Origin: HGM04593 sp045646845
GTDB lineage: Bacteria; Bacteroidota; Bacteroidia; Bacteroidales; Bacteroidaceae
Direction: 5' to 3'
Assembly (NCBI GenBank): GCA_045646845.1
Contig: JAZRLO010000015.1
Span: forward strand, 1 to 64,000
DNA: 64,000 bases
Below the pieces are notes generated by a model, which worked only from the letters and a program-made list of their open reading frames with translations, did not search any database and was not told the origin of the DNA. The position numbers and the translations under genes are program-made. Positions within the stretch are counted from its first letter, which is position 1, and every line of letters begins with the position of its first letter. Shown here in pieces: positions 51,955-60,621 of this stretch.

Positions 51955-51982
51955 AGATAAAATAATTAAAACAAAAGAATAA

Positions 51983-52014
51983 TTTGTACTTTTCACATTG
52001 TTCGTCTATTTTTG
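51983..52014 (+). promoter_or_regulatory. promoter of the fucosidase gene
   Basis: TTTG (51983-51986), 20 bases, TATTTTTG (52007-52014). A full match to the Bacteroidota consensus 29 bases before the ATG. Confidence 0.75.
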
Positions 52015-52043
52015 CATAATAGGACTAATAAAAAACACACGAT

Positions 52044-53360
52044 ATGAAATCAATCAAAAGAATCATGCAGGCAGCAGCCATTGCATTGTTGCTTGTAGCG
52101 CCAACAGTCTCAAAGGCGCAGTATGTTCCTACCGCCGAGAACTTGAAATCGCGCCAGGAATTTGCCGACAGCAAGTTCGGTATATTCATTCATTGGGGCA
52201 TCTACAGCATGTTTGCACAGGGCGAATGGTACTTGCAGAACTTCCCCATCGACAAGAGCGAATACGCAAAGGCTGCTGATGCATTCTACCCTCACCGCTT
52301 CGATGCCAAGGCATGGGTTGCAGCCATAAAGGATGCCGGTGCAAAGTATATCTGCTTTACAAGCCGCCACCACGACAGTTTCTCAATGTGGGACACCGAG
52401 CAGAGCGACTACAACATCGTCGATGCCACACCATTCGGCCGCGATGTCATCAAGGAACTTGCCGAGGAGTGCCACAAGCAGGGAATAAGACTGCATTTCT
52501 ACTATTCGCATATCGATTGGGCACGCGATGAATACCCCCTTGGACGCACAGGCAGACAGGTGATTGGCCGCGACAAGACAAAAGCCGACTGGCCCGCATA
52601 TTACGATTTCATGAACAAACAGCTTACCGAGTTGCTCACCAACTATGGCGAGATTGGTGCAATATGGTTCGACGGCAAGTGGGACCGCGACCAGGACAGC
52701 ATACCTTTCAACTGGCAACTCGACGAGCAGTACGCGCTCATCCACGACCTGCAACCGGCCTGCCTCATCGGAAACAACCACCACGAGACACCGTTCCCCG
52801 GCGAGGATATACAGATATTCGAACGCGACCTGCCAGGTGAGAACAAAGCAGGCCTCAGCGGACAGAGCGTAAGCCGCCTGCCGCTCGAAACTTGCCAGAC
52901 AATGAACGGCATGTGGGGTTACAAGCTCGTTGACCAGAACTACAAGAGCACAGAGACGCTTATCCGTCTGCTCGTGAGCACATCGGGCAAGGGCGCGAAC
53001 CTGCTTCTGAATGTAGGGCCACAGCCCAACGGAGAGATACCGGCCGCAGCCCTTGAGCGCATGAAGGAGATGGGCGAATGGTTGCGCGCCAACGGCGAGA
53101 CTGTCTATGGCACAACAGCCGGCGACATCCCTGCACAGGATTGGGGCGTTACAACGCGTAAGGGCAACCGCCTTTTCGTTCACATCTTCGACTGCAAGGA
53201 GAAGGAACTCACCCTGCCGCTCGACTGCAAGGTGAAGAAAGCATTCACTTTTGCCGACAAGGAGCCTGTCAAGTTCAAAAAGACAAAAGAGGGTGTTAAA
53301 CTGACATTCGACGAAGTGCCGGCAGGCATTGATTACATTGTGGAGTTGATAACAAAGTAA
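52044..53360 (+). CDS. GH29 alpha-L-fucosidase
   Basis: Removes terminal fucose from host glycans with retention. The 438-residue protein has a signal peptide (residues 1-25, ending SKA-Q). The TIM barrel has FGIFIHWGIYSMFAQGEW, ICFTSRHHDSFSMW and the nucleophile Asp210 in AIWFDGKWD. The C-terminal part is a short beta-sandwich. It is divergent from the GH2 beta-galactosidase and shares its intergenic region. Together they suit stepwise trimming of fucosylated galactosides such as blood-group or mucin structures, though this is inference. Confidence 0.93.
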   Translation: MKSIKRIMQAAAIALLLVAPTVSKAQYVPTAENLKSRQEFADSKFGIFIHWGIYSMFAQGEWYLQNFPIDKSEYAKAADAFYPHRFDAKAWVAAIKDAGAKYICFTSRHHDSFSMWDTEQSDYNIVDATPFGRDVIKELAEECHKQGIRLHFYYSHIDWARDEYPLGRTGRQVIGRDKTKADWPAYYDFMNKQLTELLTNYGEIGAIWFDGKWDRDQDSIPFNWQLDEQYALIHDLQPACLIGNNHHETPFPGEDIQIFERDLPGENKAGLSGQSVSRLPLETCQTMNGMWGYKLVDQNYKSTETLIRLLVSTSGKGANLLLNVGPQPNGEIPAAALERMKEMGEWLRANGETVYGTTAGDIPAQDWGVTTRKGNRLFVHIFDCKEKELTLPLDCKVKKAFTFADKEPVKFKKTKEGVKLTFDEVPAGIDYIVELITK

Positions 53361-53455
53361 CCCAAAACACAAAACAGCTCTCCCCTTTGCTCGCAAGGGG
53401 GAGTGGCTGAAAGCCGAGGGGGATTAATATAACGAACAAAAATCAACCTATAATT

Positions 53456-54193
53456 ATGCCTATACTTGAAATTTGTGCAGGAAGTGTAGAGAGTGCCATT
53501 GCAGCACGTGACGGAGGAGCGCAGCGCATTGAACTGTGCGCAGCATTGGAGGTTGGCGGTGTGACACCGTCGGCCGGGCTGATAGCCGAAGCACGTAAAA
53601 TAGAAGGCCTTGTGCTGAATGTGATAATACGTCCGCGTGGAGGAGATTTCCTCTACAACGAACATGAAGCCGCATGCATGGAACAGGACATACGCACCTG
53701 CAGGGAACTGGGCGTTGACGGTGTTGTAATTGGAGCACTCACTGCCGAGGGCGACATAGACACCACGCTGTGCGGCAGGCTCATCAAGGCCGCAAACGGA
53801 ATGAGCGTCACATTCCACCGTGCATTCGACATGTGTCGTGACCCCAAAGAGGCACTCGGACAACTGATCTCGCTCGGTTGCCACAGGGTACTCACATCGG
53901 GGCAGGCCGCCACGGCCGAAGCAGGCATTCCGCTACTCAAGGAACTTGTACAGCAGACCGGTGAACGAATCATAATAATGCCTGGCTGCGGAGTGAACAG
54001 CGGAAACGCAGCAAGAATACTCAAAGAGACAGGGGCAACCGAAATACACGCATCGGCACGCAAGAGCGTGGGAAGCGGCATGCTGTTCCGCCACAGCGGT
54101 GTATCCATGGGCAACCCCGACAGCGACGAGTTCGCACGCAAGGAGACCGATGTAAACGAGGTAAGAGCGATAGTAAATAGTCTCTACGAATAA
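53456..54193 (+). CDS. cutC: CutC family protein
   Basis: A 245-residue TIM-barrel protein of the CutC family, originally linked to copper tolerance; the biochemical activity is not established. Motifs include LEICAGSVESAIAARDGGAQRIELC, GLVLNVIIRPRGGDFLYNEHE, SVTFHRAFDMC and RVLTSGQAATAEAGI. The gene lies between repeat copies and is in line with the fucosidase, so any operon link is weak. Confidence 0.9.
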   Translation: MPILEICAGSVESAIAARDGGAQRIELCAALEVGGVTPSAGLIAEARKIEGLVLNVIIRPRGGDFLYNEHEAACMEQDIRTCRELGVDGVVIGALTAEGDIDTTLCGRLIKAANGMSVTFHRAFDMCRDPKEALGQLISLGCHRVLTSGQAATAEAGIPLLKELVQQTGERIIIMPGCGVNSGNAARILKETGATEIHASARKSVGSGMLFRHSGVSMGNPDSDEFARKETDVNEVRAIVNSLYE

Positions 54194-54652
54194 CAAAAAG
54201 CCGAGGGGAATAAAACACATTTGTGAAAAACATCCCCGACCCGACAGCACAAACAGCTCTCCCCTTTGCCTGCAAGGGGGAGTACCGAAGGGGAGGGGGA
54301 TTAATCATATCTGTTGTAACCAGCTTAGCTATGCTGTTGTTTCTCAACTCCCTCCGCTTCGCTCGTCCCTCTTCGTTAAGAGGGACAGTATTATTGCTTT
54401 CTATTAATGTAAACAACTCTTCCTAAAAGAAGAGAGGAACTTTAAAGACAAAAAGGGGGAACCGATATGAAAAGAAAACCCGACAACAGCACAAAAAGCT
54501 CTCCCCTTTGCTCGCAAGGGGGAGTGGCTGGAAGCCGAGGGGGATAAAAAAGAGAATATACCCCACCCCTCAGTCAGCAAGCTGACAGCTCCCCTCCACA
54601 GGAGTGGAGCAGCTAAATTCCCCACAAAAACAACAAAAATATAAACAACACT
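54194..54652. other. repeat-filled spacer between cutC and xpt
   Basis: The 460 bases contain two CTCTCCCC repeat copies (54254-54303 and 54497-54546) and a stretch CTCCCTCCGCTTCGCTCGTCCCTC near 54350. At about 54563-54613 a CCCCTCAGTCAGCAAGCTGACAGCTCCCC element relates to one at 24399-24445. No gene and no purine riboswitch core was recognised before xpt. Confidence 0.7.
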
Positions 54653-55222
54653 ATGAAACAACTCAAAGAACGCATACTCAAAGACGGCCGTTGCCTCGAA
54701 GGTGGAATACTGAAAGTCGATAGTTTCATCAACCACCAGATGGACCCGGCACTGATGATGGAGATGGCCAAGGAGCTTGTGAGCCGCTTCAAGGGGACAG
54801 CCATCGACAAGGTTGTAACAATTGAGGCAAGCGGCATAGCCCCGGCTATAATGGCAGCCTACCTCCTTGATGTGCCTATTGTGTTCGCCAAGAAGAAAGT
54901 GCCGAACACAATGGACGGAATAGTGAAAAGCGAAGTATTCTCGTTCACAAAAAGCCGTTCATACAACATCTGCCTTTGCGAGGATTACCTGCAGAAAGGT
55001 GAGCGTTGCCTCTTTGTCGATGATTTCCTTGCCAACGGCAATGCAGCATTGGGAATCCTTGACCTTGCTGCGCAGACAGGTGCCGAGATTGTGGGTATGG
55101 GATTCCTTATCGAGAAAGCCTTCCAGCGCGGCGGAGTGCTGCTACGCAGCAAGGGCATTCACGTTGAGTCGCTTGCAATAATCGAAAGCCTCGACAACTG
55201 CGAGATTAAGTTCAAAGAGTAG
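54653..55222 (+). CDS. xpt: xanthine phosphoribosyltransferase
   Basis: Salvages xanthine to XMP with PRPP. The 189-residue protein matches the Xpt family: MKQLKERILKDGRCLEGGILKVDSFINHQMDP, TIEASGIAPAIMAAYLLDVP, KKVPNTMDG, and the PRPP motif CLFVDDFLANGNAA. Together with Hpt and the NupG-like permease this gives the cell broad purine recovery. Confidence 0.94.
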   Translation: MKQLKERILKDGRCLEGGILKVDSFINHQMDPALMMEMAKELVSRFKGTAIDKVVTIEASGIAPAIMAAYLLDVPIVFAKKKVPNTMDGIVKSEVFSFTKSRSYNICLCEDYLQKGERCLFVDDFLANGNAALGILDLAAQTGAEIVGMGFLIEKAFQRGGVLLRSKGIHVESLAIIESLDNCEIKFKE

Positions 55223-55431
55223 TGATGAAAACAGAATCATAGGCTTACCCAAGCTCTCCCCTTTGCTTGCAAGGGGGAGTACCGAAGGGGAGGGGGATTG
55301 AAAAAAGAGCTCCCTCAAAGAAGGGAGCCGCTGTAAGAACTTAATTATATTGGCTGTTGGCTTGTTTGCGTTTGCCTAAGATTTTTCACATACGTTCAAA
55401 ATGACAAATCCGCAACAGTTCATTCTGAGCG

Positions 55432-55479
55432 AAGGTAATCAAGCAACTTGTCCTATTCGGTAAGTTGCTTGATTACCTT
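55432..55479 (-). terminator. hairpin overlapping the 3' end of the transglutaminase gene
   Basis: A perfect 18-bp stem (AAGGTAATCAAGCAACTT at 55432-55449, complement at 55462-55479) with a 12-base loop. The 3' arm on the plus strand encodes the last residues (KVIKQL) of the minus-strand gene, and the stop codon lies in the loop. The outer arm runs into a CATTCTGAGCGAAGG repeat word. Confidence 0.75.
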
Positions 55480-58092
55480 TACAAGTTGCTCTCCAAGGCT
55501 TATTGAATAGCCCTGTGACATAAAGACCACGCGGTTGAAGGTGTCAGCCACCAATATTATGGGGCGGTTGGGGTTCTGCAACTTCATGTTAGCAACAATC
55601 TCGTTGTAGATTTTGTCGTTGATATCGGTGCCCCACACCACTGTCGATGGCAGTTCCGGGAAATCGTTCACAAAGCGTCCGGCCTCGTCCTGCCCACGGA
55701 AAAGAAGCACCATCTTCTGGCCCCACTTCTCGAACTCCTCCTTGTAGGGCATAACATCGCGCAGGAAGTGGTTGGTTGGCTCGCTGTTGGGGTCTATCAG
55801 TGCTATGATGTAGTAGCCGCGGCCCGTTGCCGACAGGAGCGAACGTTCGCGGTTCTCTTTTGTATCGTAGAAGAGATTCTCGCTGTTGAAATCTCCGATG
55901 ACCTGCAGTTTCTCGTCGCTCTCGCGCTGAACATACTGCAACTCGGTGGTCTTTCCCTCCTCTACGGTAAAGAAGGTAAGGTGTGCAAGCACGCTGCCGT
56001 CGGCCATTCGTGTACCGGTCATCATGAAGTAATCACCGGTATCCATTGATGCTCCGTTCTTGAAATGCGAACCGACTGTAGTGGCCTCTTCGGGGTATCC
56101 GAGCAGTTGCAGACGGCCGTCAACAATCTTAGAAATAGAGAAGTGCGAGTAGTACTTTGGATCATCTATGAAACGTGTAGGTTCAAACGCAATCTTCAAT
56201 GTGCCCTGCGGTGCATTCTCTGTTGTAGCCGCACCGAAATCGACATCTGTCCATTTGCCTGCCATCAGATACTGGGTCTTGCCGGTCACCTCGTCGATGC
56301 GTGCCGGGATGCCCATTGCCCTTGCACCTGCAACGAAGAAGATGTCACGCGAGTGAGGGTCTGCCGTGCGCATCTCCCATACGCCTTGGGGCGACATACA
56401 TATTGACAACGGATTCCATTCACCGTTCACGGTTATGTTTTCGCGGCACCAATTGACCCAACGCTGGGGGTCACCTGCAAAGAACTGGCGTTTGTCGGCA
56501 TCGAACTGCGCTCTGAAGAAGGCCTTGTAAGGAGTAAGCATCTCGTTGCTGACACGCGGGTTGAGGATATATCTGCGGAAATCCTCGTCATACGCACCGT
56601 TGCGCACGGTATTAGACAAGTGGTCATCGAGGACTTCGAGACTTACATCGCGCAGGTCCTTGTCGGAGATTACAGAAAGTAGATAGTACGCCAAGGCACG
56701 CTCACTCTGTGGAGTAGATGAGAGGAACTTCACGATGGTGGCATGATTACCGCGAGACTTGCGCAACAACTCTACGATATCCCTTTCATGAAGGTTGCTG
56801 AAGCCCAGGAACTGGGCGAACATGCCTGCTTTCTCCTTGCTCATGAAGGTTGCCACGTATGCATTGCGGATAGAGTCCTCCTGTGCGAAACGGCGTACAT
56901 TCTCTGCGGCCTGCGCTTCGCTGACGTACGGCACCGTATTGCGTTCGCGCGGAGGGGTGATGTTCATTTCCAAAGTGGCTGTATAGCCAGGAGCCTTGTC
57001 AACAACGACCTTGACCTCCTTGTCCTTGCCTGCCGTAAACTTGGCAAAGCCGAACTTGCCGCCGTGCGATGCCCATACTACCATGTCACCATGGCCGCAT
57101 GTAATGGAAGTTCTTCCCTTTTCATCGGTCACTTTCGCCGCAGCTGTGAAGAACTCGGCATAGTTGTATATCTTGAACTCGACTGTTGCCTTGACGGGCG
57201 CGCCGGACTCATCAACTACCAGCACCTTGGTGGTTGCTACCGGTGCATAGTTCGAAGTGACGTTGATTTCGGTGTAGCAGGGAGTGACGCTCAACACCTC
57301 CTCGGGACCGCCGTAACTGCCGAAAGCATTGGTATGCATGAGCATTCCGCGCGACGCAGGAGCATTGAACCATGCAAGATCGAGCACGGGTTCGGGCTCA
57401 CATGCTCCAAGGAAATGCCACTCGCCATCGACCCAGGCCTCTACCCAAGCGTGGTTATTGTCGGTATGCGCCCATCGCGGTGTATATACCTGACGTGCAG
57501 GAATTCCCACCGCACGCAAAGCGGCAACGGTGAAGGTCGATTCCTCGCCGCAACGGCCGTATGCGGTGCGTACTGTGGCAAGCGGCGAACTTGTACGTAT
57601 GTCGCTGGGGGTATATGTAACCTTCTCGTGGCACCAGTGGTTAACCTCGAGTACTGCTTCGCGCATGGAAAGACCGGCAACCCTGTCGCGGAGTTCGGTG
57701 TAGAAGACCTTGCGGCTGTCGTCGAGGTCCTCATTGTTGACTCTTATCGGCAATACGAAATGGAGGAACTCCCTGACGGGAACCTTTTTGCCCCATGGCA
57801 TGGCCTCGCGCGCCATGAGTGAATACTCGACATTCTCGAGATAATACTCTGCCGGGTGGTCGGCAACATCGGGCAACGGCATATAGGCATAAAGAAACTG
57901 CATCAGTTGCAGCTTTGCGCCCGACAGATTATCCAATTTGGCGAAGCGGTCTTTGTCGGCAATTGTCCTGCGGCGCGATTCGAAATCGGCACGAATCTTA
58001 CCGTTCTTGTCGAAATTCTCCTGCGCAGCTACTGCGGTGAAAGAGAGCAGCATTACTGCGGCTACCACAAAAAGATTGATATATTTTTTCAT
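55453..58092 (-). CDS. exported transglutaminase-like protein
   Basis: 879 residues with a signal peptide (MKKYINLFVVAAVMLLSFTAVAA). The transglutaminase core lies at about 140-240: Cys181 (YGRCGEESTFTVAALRAVGIPAR) and His214 (DNNHAWVEAWVDGEW). The third position is Glu232 in GACEPEPVLD, where the family usually has Asp. Beta-rich domains follow, and the C-terminus (about 740-879; MVLLFRGQDEAGRFV, TVVWGTDINDKI) may be thioredoxin-like. Such proteins act as proteases or peptidases as often as cross-linkers; a periplasmic peptidase role is a guess. Confidence 0.82.
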   Translation of the reverse strand: MKKYINLFVVAAVMLLSFTAVAAQENFDKNGKIRADFESRRRTIADKDRFAKLDNLSGAKLQLMQFLYAYMPLPDVADHPAEYYLENVEYSLMAREAMPWGKKVPVREFLHFVLPIRVNNEDLDDSRKVFYTELRDRVAGLSMREAVLEVNHWCHEKVTYTPSDIRTSSPLATVRTAYGRCGEESTFTVAALRAVGIPARQVYTPRWAHTDNNHAWVEAWVDGEWHFLGACEPEPVLDLAWFNAPASRGMLMHTNAFGSYGGPEEVLSVTPCYTEINVTSNYAPVATTKVLVVDESGAPVKATVEFKIYNYAEFFTAAAKVTDEKGRTSITCGHGDMVVWASHGGKFGFAKFTAGKDKEVKVVVDKAPGYTATLEMNITPPRERNTVPYVSEAQAAENVRRFAQEDSIRNAYVATFMSKEKAGMFAQFLGFSNLHERDIVELLRKSRGNHATIVKFLSSTPQSERALAYYLLSVISDKDLRDVSLEVLDDHLSNTVRNGAYDEDFRRYILNPRVSNEMLTPYKAFFRAQFDADKRQFFAGDPQRWVNWCRENITVNGEWNPLSICMSPQGVWEMRTADPHSRDIFFVAGARAMGIPARIDEVTGKTQYLMAGKWTDVDFGAATTENAPQGTLKIAFEPTRFIDDPKYYSHFSISKIVDGRLQLLGYPEEATTVGSHFKNGASMDTGDYFMMTGTRMADGSVLAHLTFFTVEEGKTTELQYVQRESDEKLQVIGDFNSENLFYDTKENRERSLLSATGRGYYIIALIDPNSEPTNHFLRDVMPYKEEFEKWGQKMVLLFRGQDEAGRFVNDFPELPSTVVWGTDINDKIYNEIVANMKLQNPNRPIILVADTFNRVVFMSQGYSISLGEQLVKVIKQLTE

Positions 58093-58216
58093 TTTCCAAA
58101 TTTATTTTCTGGTGTAAATATAGCCAATATAGCCGAGATAAATTCAAAAAAGTGCAATATTTAATCATTCGAGCCACTTTTTGCCCATGCAGAGACGCCT
58201 TGTCGCGTTGTTTTTA

Positions 58217-58224
58217 TATATTTG
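58217..58224 (+). promoter_or_regulatory. promoter candidate for the ABC exporter, -7 element
   Basis: TATATTTG matches TAnnTTTG 23 bases before the GTG start of the exporter gene. Confidence 0.5.
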
Positions 58225-58247
58225 CAAATTAATATATAATTTTAATT

Positions 58248-59930
58248 GTGGAAACAAAAGTCAACATATCTTCGAAGAGACTGCTTGTATGGCTCTGGAA
58301 AAATTCCAAAGGGGCACGGAAACAGGCCTTGACGAACACCGCCATAGGGCTTGTGGATGTGGTGTGCCAGCTACTTTGGGTCCTTGCCTGCAAAGAGGCA
58401 ATAGACATTGCGACGGGGACATCGGAAGGTTCACTTGCCACGACAGGCATCATAATAGGCGCACTGATGTTCACGGAGATAGTTTCGCGCGGCATAAGCC
58501 GGTGGATACACTCGGTCGTGGGCAACAAGGTACGCAACAGAATAAGGCTAAAGATATTCACGAGGCTGCTGCGAGGCGACTGGATGCAGTTGCAGAAACA
58601 CCATACGGGTGACCTCACGAACCGTCTCGAAGGCGACGTGAACAGCATAACCGCACTAATGACGGAGACTGTACCCGCAACCGTAGTGGTACTGGTACAG
58701 CTCGTGGCATCGTTTTTTATACTCTTCTCCATGAGCCCGGTGCTCGCTGTCTCAATTCTGATAATACTGCCGGTATGCATTGCGGTGAGCCAGTTTTACG
58801 TACGCCGCATGCGCCGCCTTAACCGCGATGTCAGGGACAGCGACAGCCGCATACAGTCGGTGCTGCAGGAAAGCCTGCAGCACAAGGAGCTGATAAAGTC
58901 GCTTGAACAGAACAACTCGACTGAACAGCAACTGACAAAGTTGCAGGACAAGCTGCACAGCCAGGTTACAAGCCGCACTAAGTTCTCAATAGGCGCATTC
59001 ACACTGATACAATTGGGATTTGCGGCCGGCTATCTGGTAGCATTTCTGTGGGGGGCAGACAGCCTGCGCGACGGAGTGATAACGTACGGAACAATGACGG
59101 CATACCTGCAGCTGGTGGGGCTGATACAAAGACCCACAATGGACCTGAGCAAGTACATACCGGGAATAGTATCGTCACTTACCGCAGCCGAACGCCTTTA
59201 TGAGCTCGATGACATACCGCTTGAGAAACAGGGCGATGCGATAATACTCGAGGGTACTGCAGGAGTAAGATTCAATGGAGTGACATTCCGTTATACCGAC
59301 GGAAGCCGCACCATCCTCGACAACTTCAGCTACGATTTTCCACCGAACAGCAGCACCGCCATAGTAGGCGAGACCGGGGCAGGAAAAACAACGCTTATAC
59401 GCCTGTTGGTGGCACTCATAAACCCGGTTGGCGGAAACGTGGAGCTGTACAACAGCAAGGAGAAGCATGATTCATCGACGCTGACACGGCGCAACTTCGT
59501 ATATATTCCGCAGGGGAACAGCCTTGTGAGCGGCACCATAAGAGAGAACCTGCTCATGGGCAACCCAGATGCTACAGAAGAGCAGATAAGGCGCGCACTG
59601 TACATTGCCTGTGCAGAGTACGTATATGAGTTGCCCGAAGGATTGGAGCACCCGATTACGGAGAGGGGAGGAGGATTGAGCGAAGGACAGGCACAGCGTA
59701 TAGCCGTTGCACGTTCCATACTGCGACCGGGAAGCATCCTCATACTCGACGAGGTGACATCGGCACTCGACGAAGAGACCGAACAGGAGATGCTGAGAAG
59801 ACTGACGCAGAGCCAGATAGGAAAGACACTGATTTTCGTGACACACCGTCCGGCGATAATGCAGTACTGCAATCAGGTACTCAAGATTGAGAAGCCGGGA
59901 AAGGAGAACACGGACACCACTGAAGAATGA
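58248..59930 (+). CDS. ABC exporter, fused membrane and ATPase domains
   Basis: A 560-residue half-transporter. The N-terminal six-helix domain (about 20-310) is followed by an ATPase with Walker A GETGAGKTT, Q-loop YIPQGNSLVSG, signature LSEGQAQR (Glu in place of the usual second Gly) and Walker B ILILDEVTSALD. It would work as a dimer exporting lipids, peptides or drugs; the substrate is not readable. The start is GTG at 58248. No ATG fits the conserved N-terminus (METKVNISSKRLLVWLW). A 67-base gap leads to ruvA. Confidence 0.9.
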   Translation: METKVNISSKRLLVWLWKNSKGARKQALTNTAIGLVDVVCQLLWVLACKEAIDIATGTSEGSLATTGIIIGALMFTEIVSRGISRWIHSVVGNKVRNRIRLKIFTRLLRGDWMQLQKHHTGDLTNRLEGDVNSITALMTETVPATVVVLVQLVASFFILFSMSPVLAVSILIILPVCIAVSQFYVRRMRRLNRDVRDSDSRIQSVLQESLQHKELIKSLEQNNSTEQQLTKLQDKLHSQVTSRTKFSIGAFTLIQLGFAAGYLVAFLWGADSLRDGVITYGTMTAYLQLVGLIQRPTMDLSKYIPGIVSSLTAAERLYELDDIPLEKQGDAIILEGTAGVRFNGVTFRYTDGSRTILDNFSYDFPPNSSTAIVGETGAGKTTLIRLLVALINPVGGNVELYNSKEKHDSSTLTRRNFVYIPQGNSLVSGTIRENLLMGNPDATEEQIRRALYIACAEYVYELPEGLEHPITERGGGLSEGQAQRIAVARSILRPGSILILDEVTSALDEETEQEMLRRLTQSQIGKTLIFVTHRPAIMQYCNQVLKIEKPGKENTDTTEE

Positions 59931-59997
59931 AGCGGCAACGGGGATACAATAAAACGGACGGCATGCCGTTTATTAATAGAATATAACAGACGGGACT

Positions 59998-60597
59998 ATG
60001 ATTGAATACCTCAGAGGAGAACTTGCGGAGCTGACGCCGGCCACGGCTGTCGTGGAGTGCTGCGGCGTGGGCTACGAGACAAGCATAACACTTAACACAT
60101 ACAGTGCCCTGCAGGGCAAGAAGGATGTCAAGCTCTACATCTACGAAGTTATACGAGAGGACACGCACCAACTCTACGGCTTCTGCAACAAGGCCGAACG
60201 GGAACTGTTCCTGTTGCTTATCTCCGTATCGGGAATAGGCGGCAACACGGCAAGGACCATACTTTCGGCATTCACCGTGAACGAGTTGTGCGAGGCCATT
60301 GCCACAGGCAACGAAGTTGCTATAAAGGGAGTGAAGGGAATAGGCCTGAAGACCGCGCAACGCCTGATAGTAGATTTGAAAGACAAGATAGGAGGCATTG
60401 GCAACGGCACGGTTGCCGCAACAGCCGGAGCAGTACAGGTTGCTGCGAACAACGAGGTCGCCGAAGGTGCTGTTTCGGCACTCGTGATGCTCGGCTTTCC
60501 CTCAGCCGCAGCGAACAAGGCCGTGCAGTCGGTAATAAAGAGCGACCCTGCGGCAACCATAGAACAGGTAATAAAGGCCGCGCTTAAACTGCTTTAA
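59998..60597 (+). CDS. ruvA: Holliday junction helicase subunit RuvA
   Basis: Binds four-way junctions and targets the RuvB motor during recombination repair. It is 199 residues with the OB-fold start MIEYLRGELAEL ... VVECCGVGYET, the helix-hairpin-helix pair LLISVSGIGGNTARTIL and IKGVKGIGLKTAQRLIVDLKDK, and the C-terminal RuvB-contact domain AVSALVMLGFPSAAANKAV. The ruvA-sprA order is conserved in many Bacteroidota. Confidence 0.95.
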   Translation: MIEYLRGELAELTPATAVVECCGVGYETSITLNTYSALQGKKDVKLYIYEVIREDTHQLYGFCNKAERELFLLLISVSGIGGNTARTILSAFTVNELCEAIATGNEVAIKGVKGIGLKTAQRLIVDLKDKIGGIGNGTVAATAGAVQVAANNEVAEGAVSALVMLGFPSAAANKAVQSVIKSDPAATIEQVIKAALKLL

Positions 60598-60621
60598 CGG
60601 AAAAGAAACTGAAAAAAACAG

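Larger units (their letters stand above)
53375..55299. repeat. four copies of a G/C-rich dispersed repeat (CTCTCCCCTTTGC family)
   Basis: Each copy is about 50 bases: AGCTCTCCCCTTTGC, then GCAAGGGGGAGT, then either GGCTGAAAGCCGAGGGGG or ACCGAAGGGGAGGGGG. Copies are at 53375-53425, 54254-54303, 54497-54546 and 55252-55299, all in the same orientation and always just after cutC, the fucosidase or xpt. Each can fold into a hairpin (CTCCCCCTTGC against GCAAGGGGGAG). The coordinates span the family; the genes between are not part of it. Confidence 0.85.

Noticed and set aside
54194..54652. Purine riboswitch before xpt
   Set aside because: The spacer is made of dispersed repeats, and no purine aptamer core (conserved loop-loop and junction bases) was found.
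53375..55299. CRISPR-like array from four similar 50-bp repeats
   Set aside because: The repeats are hundreds of bases apart with genes between them, vary in their 3' half, and have no regular spacers or cas genes.
56743..57822. 359-codon plus-strand frame inside the transglutaminase gene
   Set aside because: Antisense to a protein with signal peptide and intact Cys/His motifs; the composition is shadow-like.
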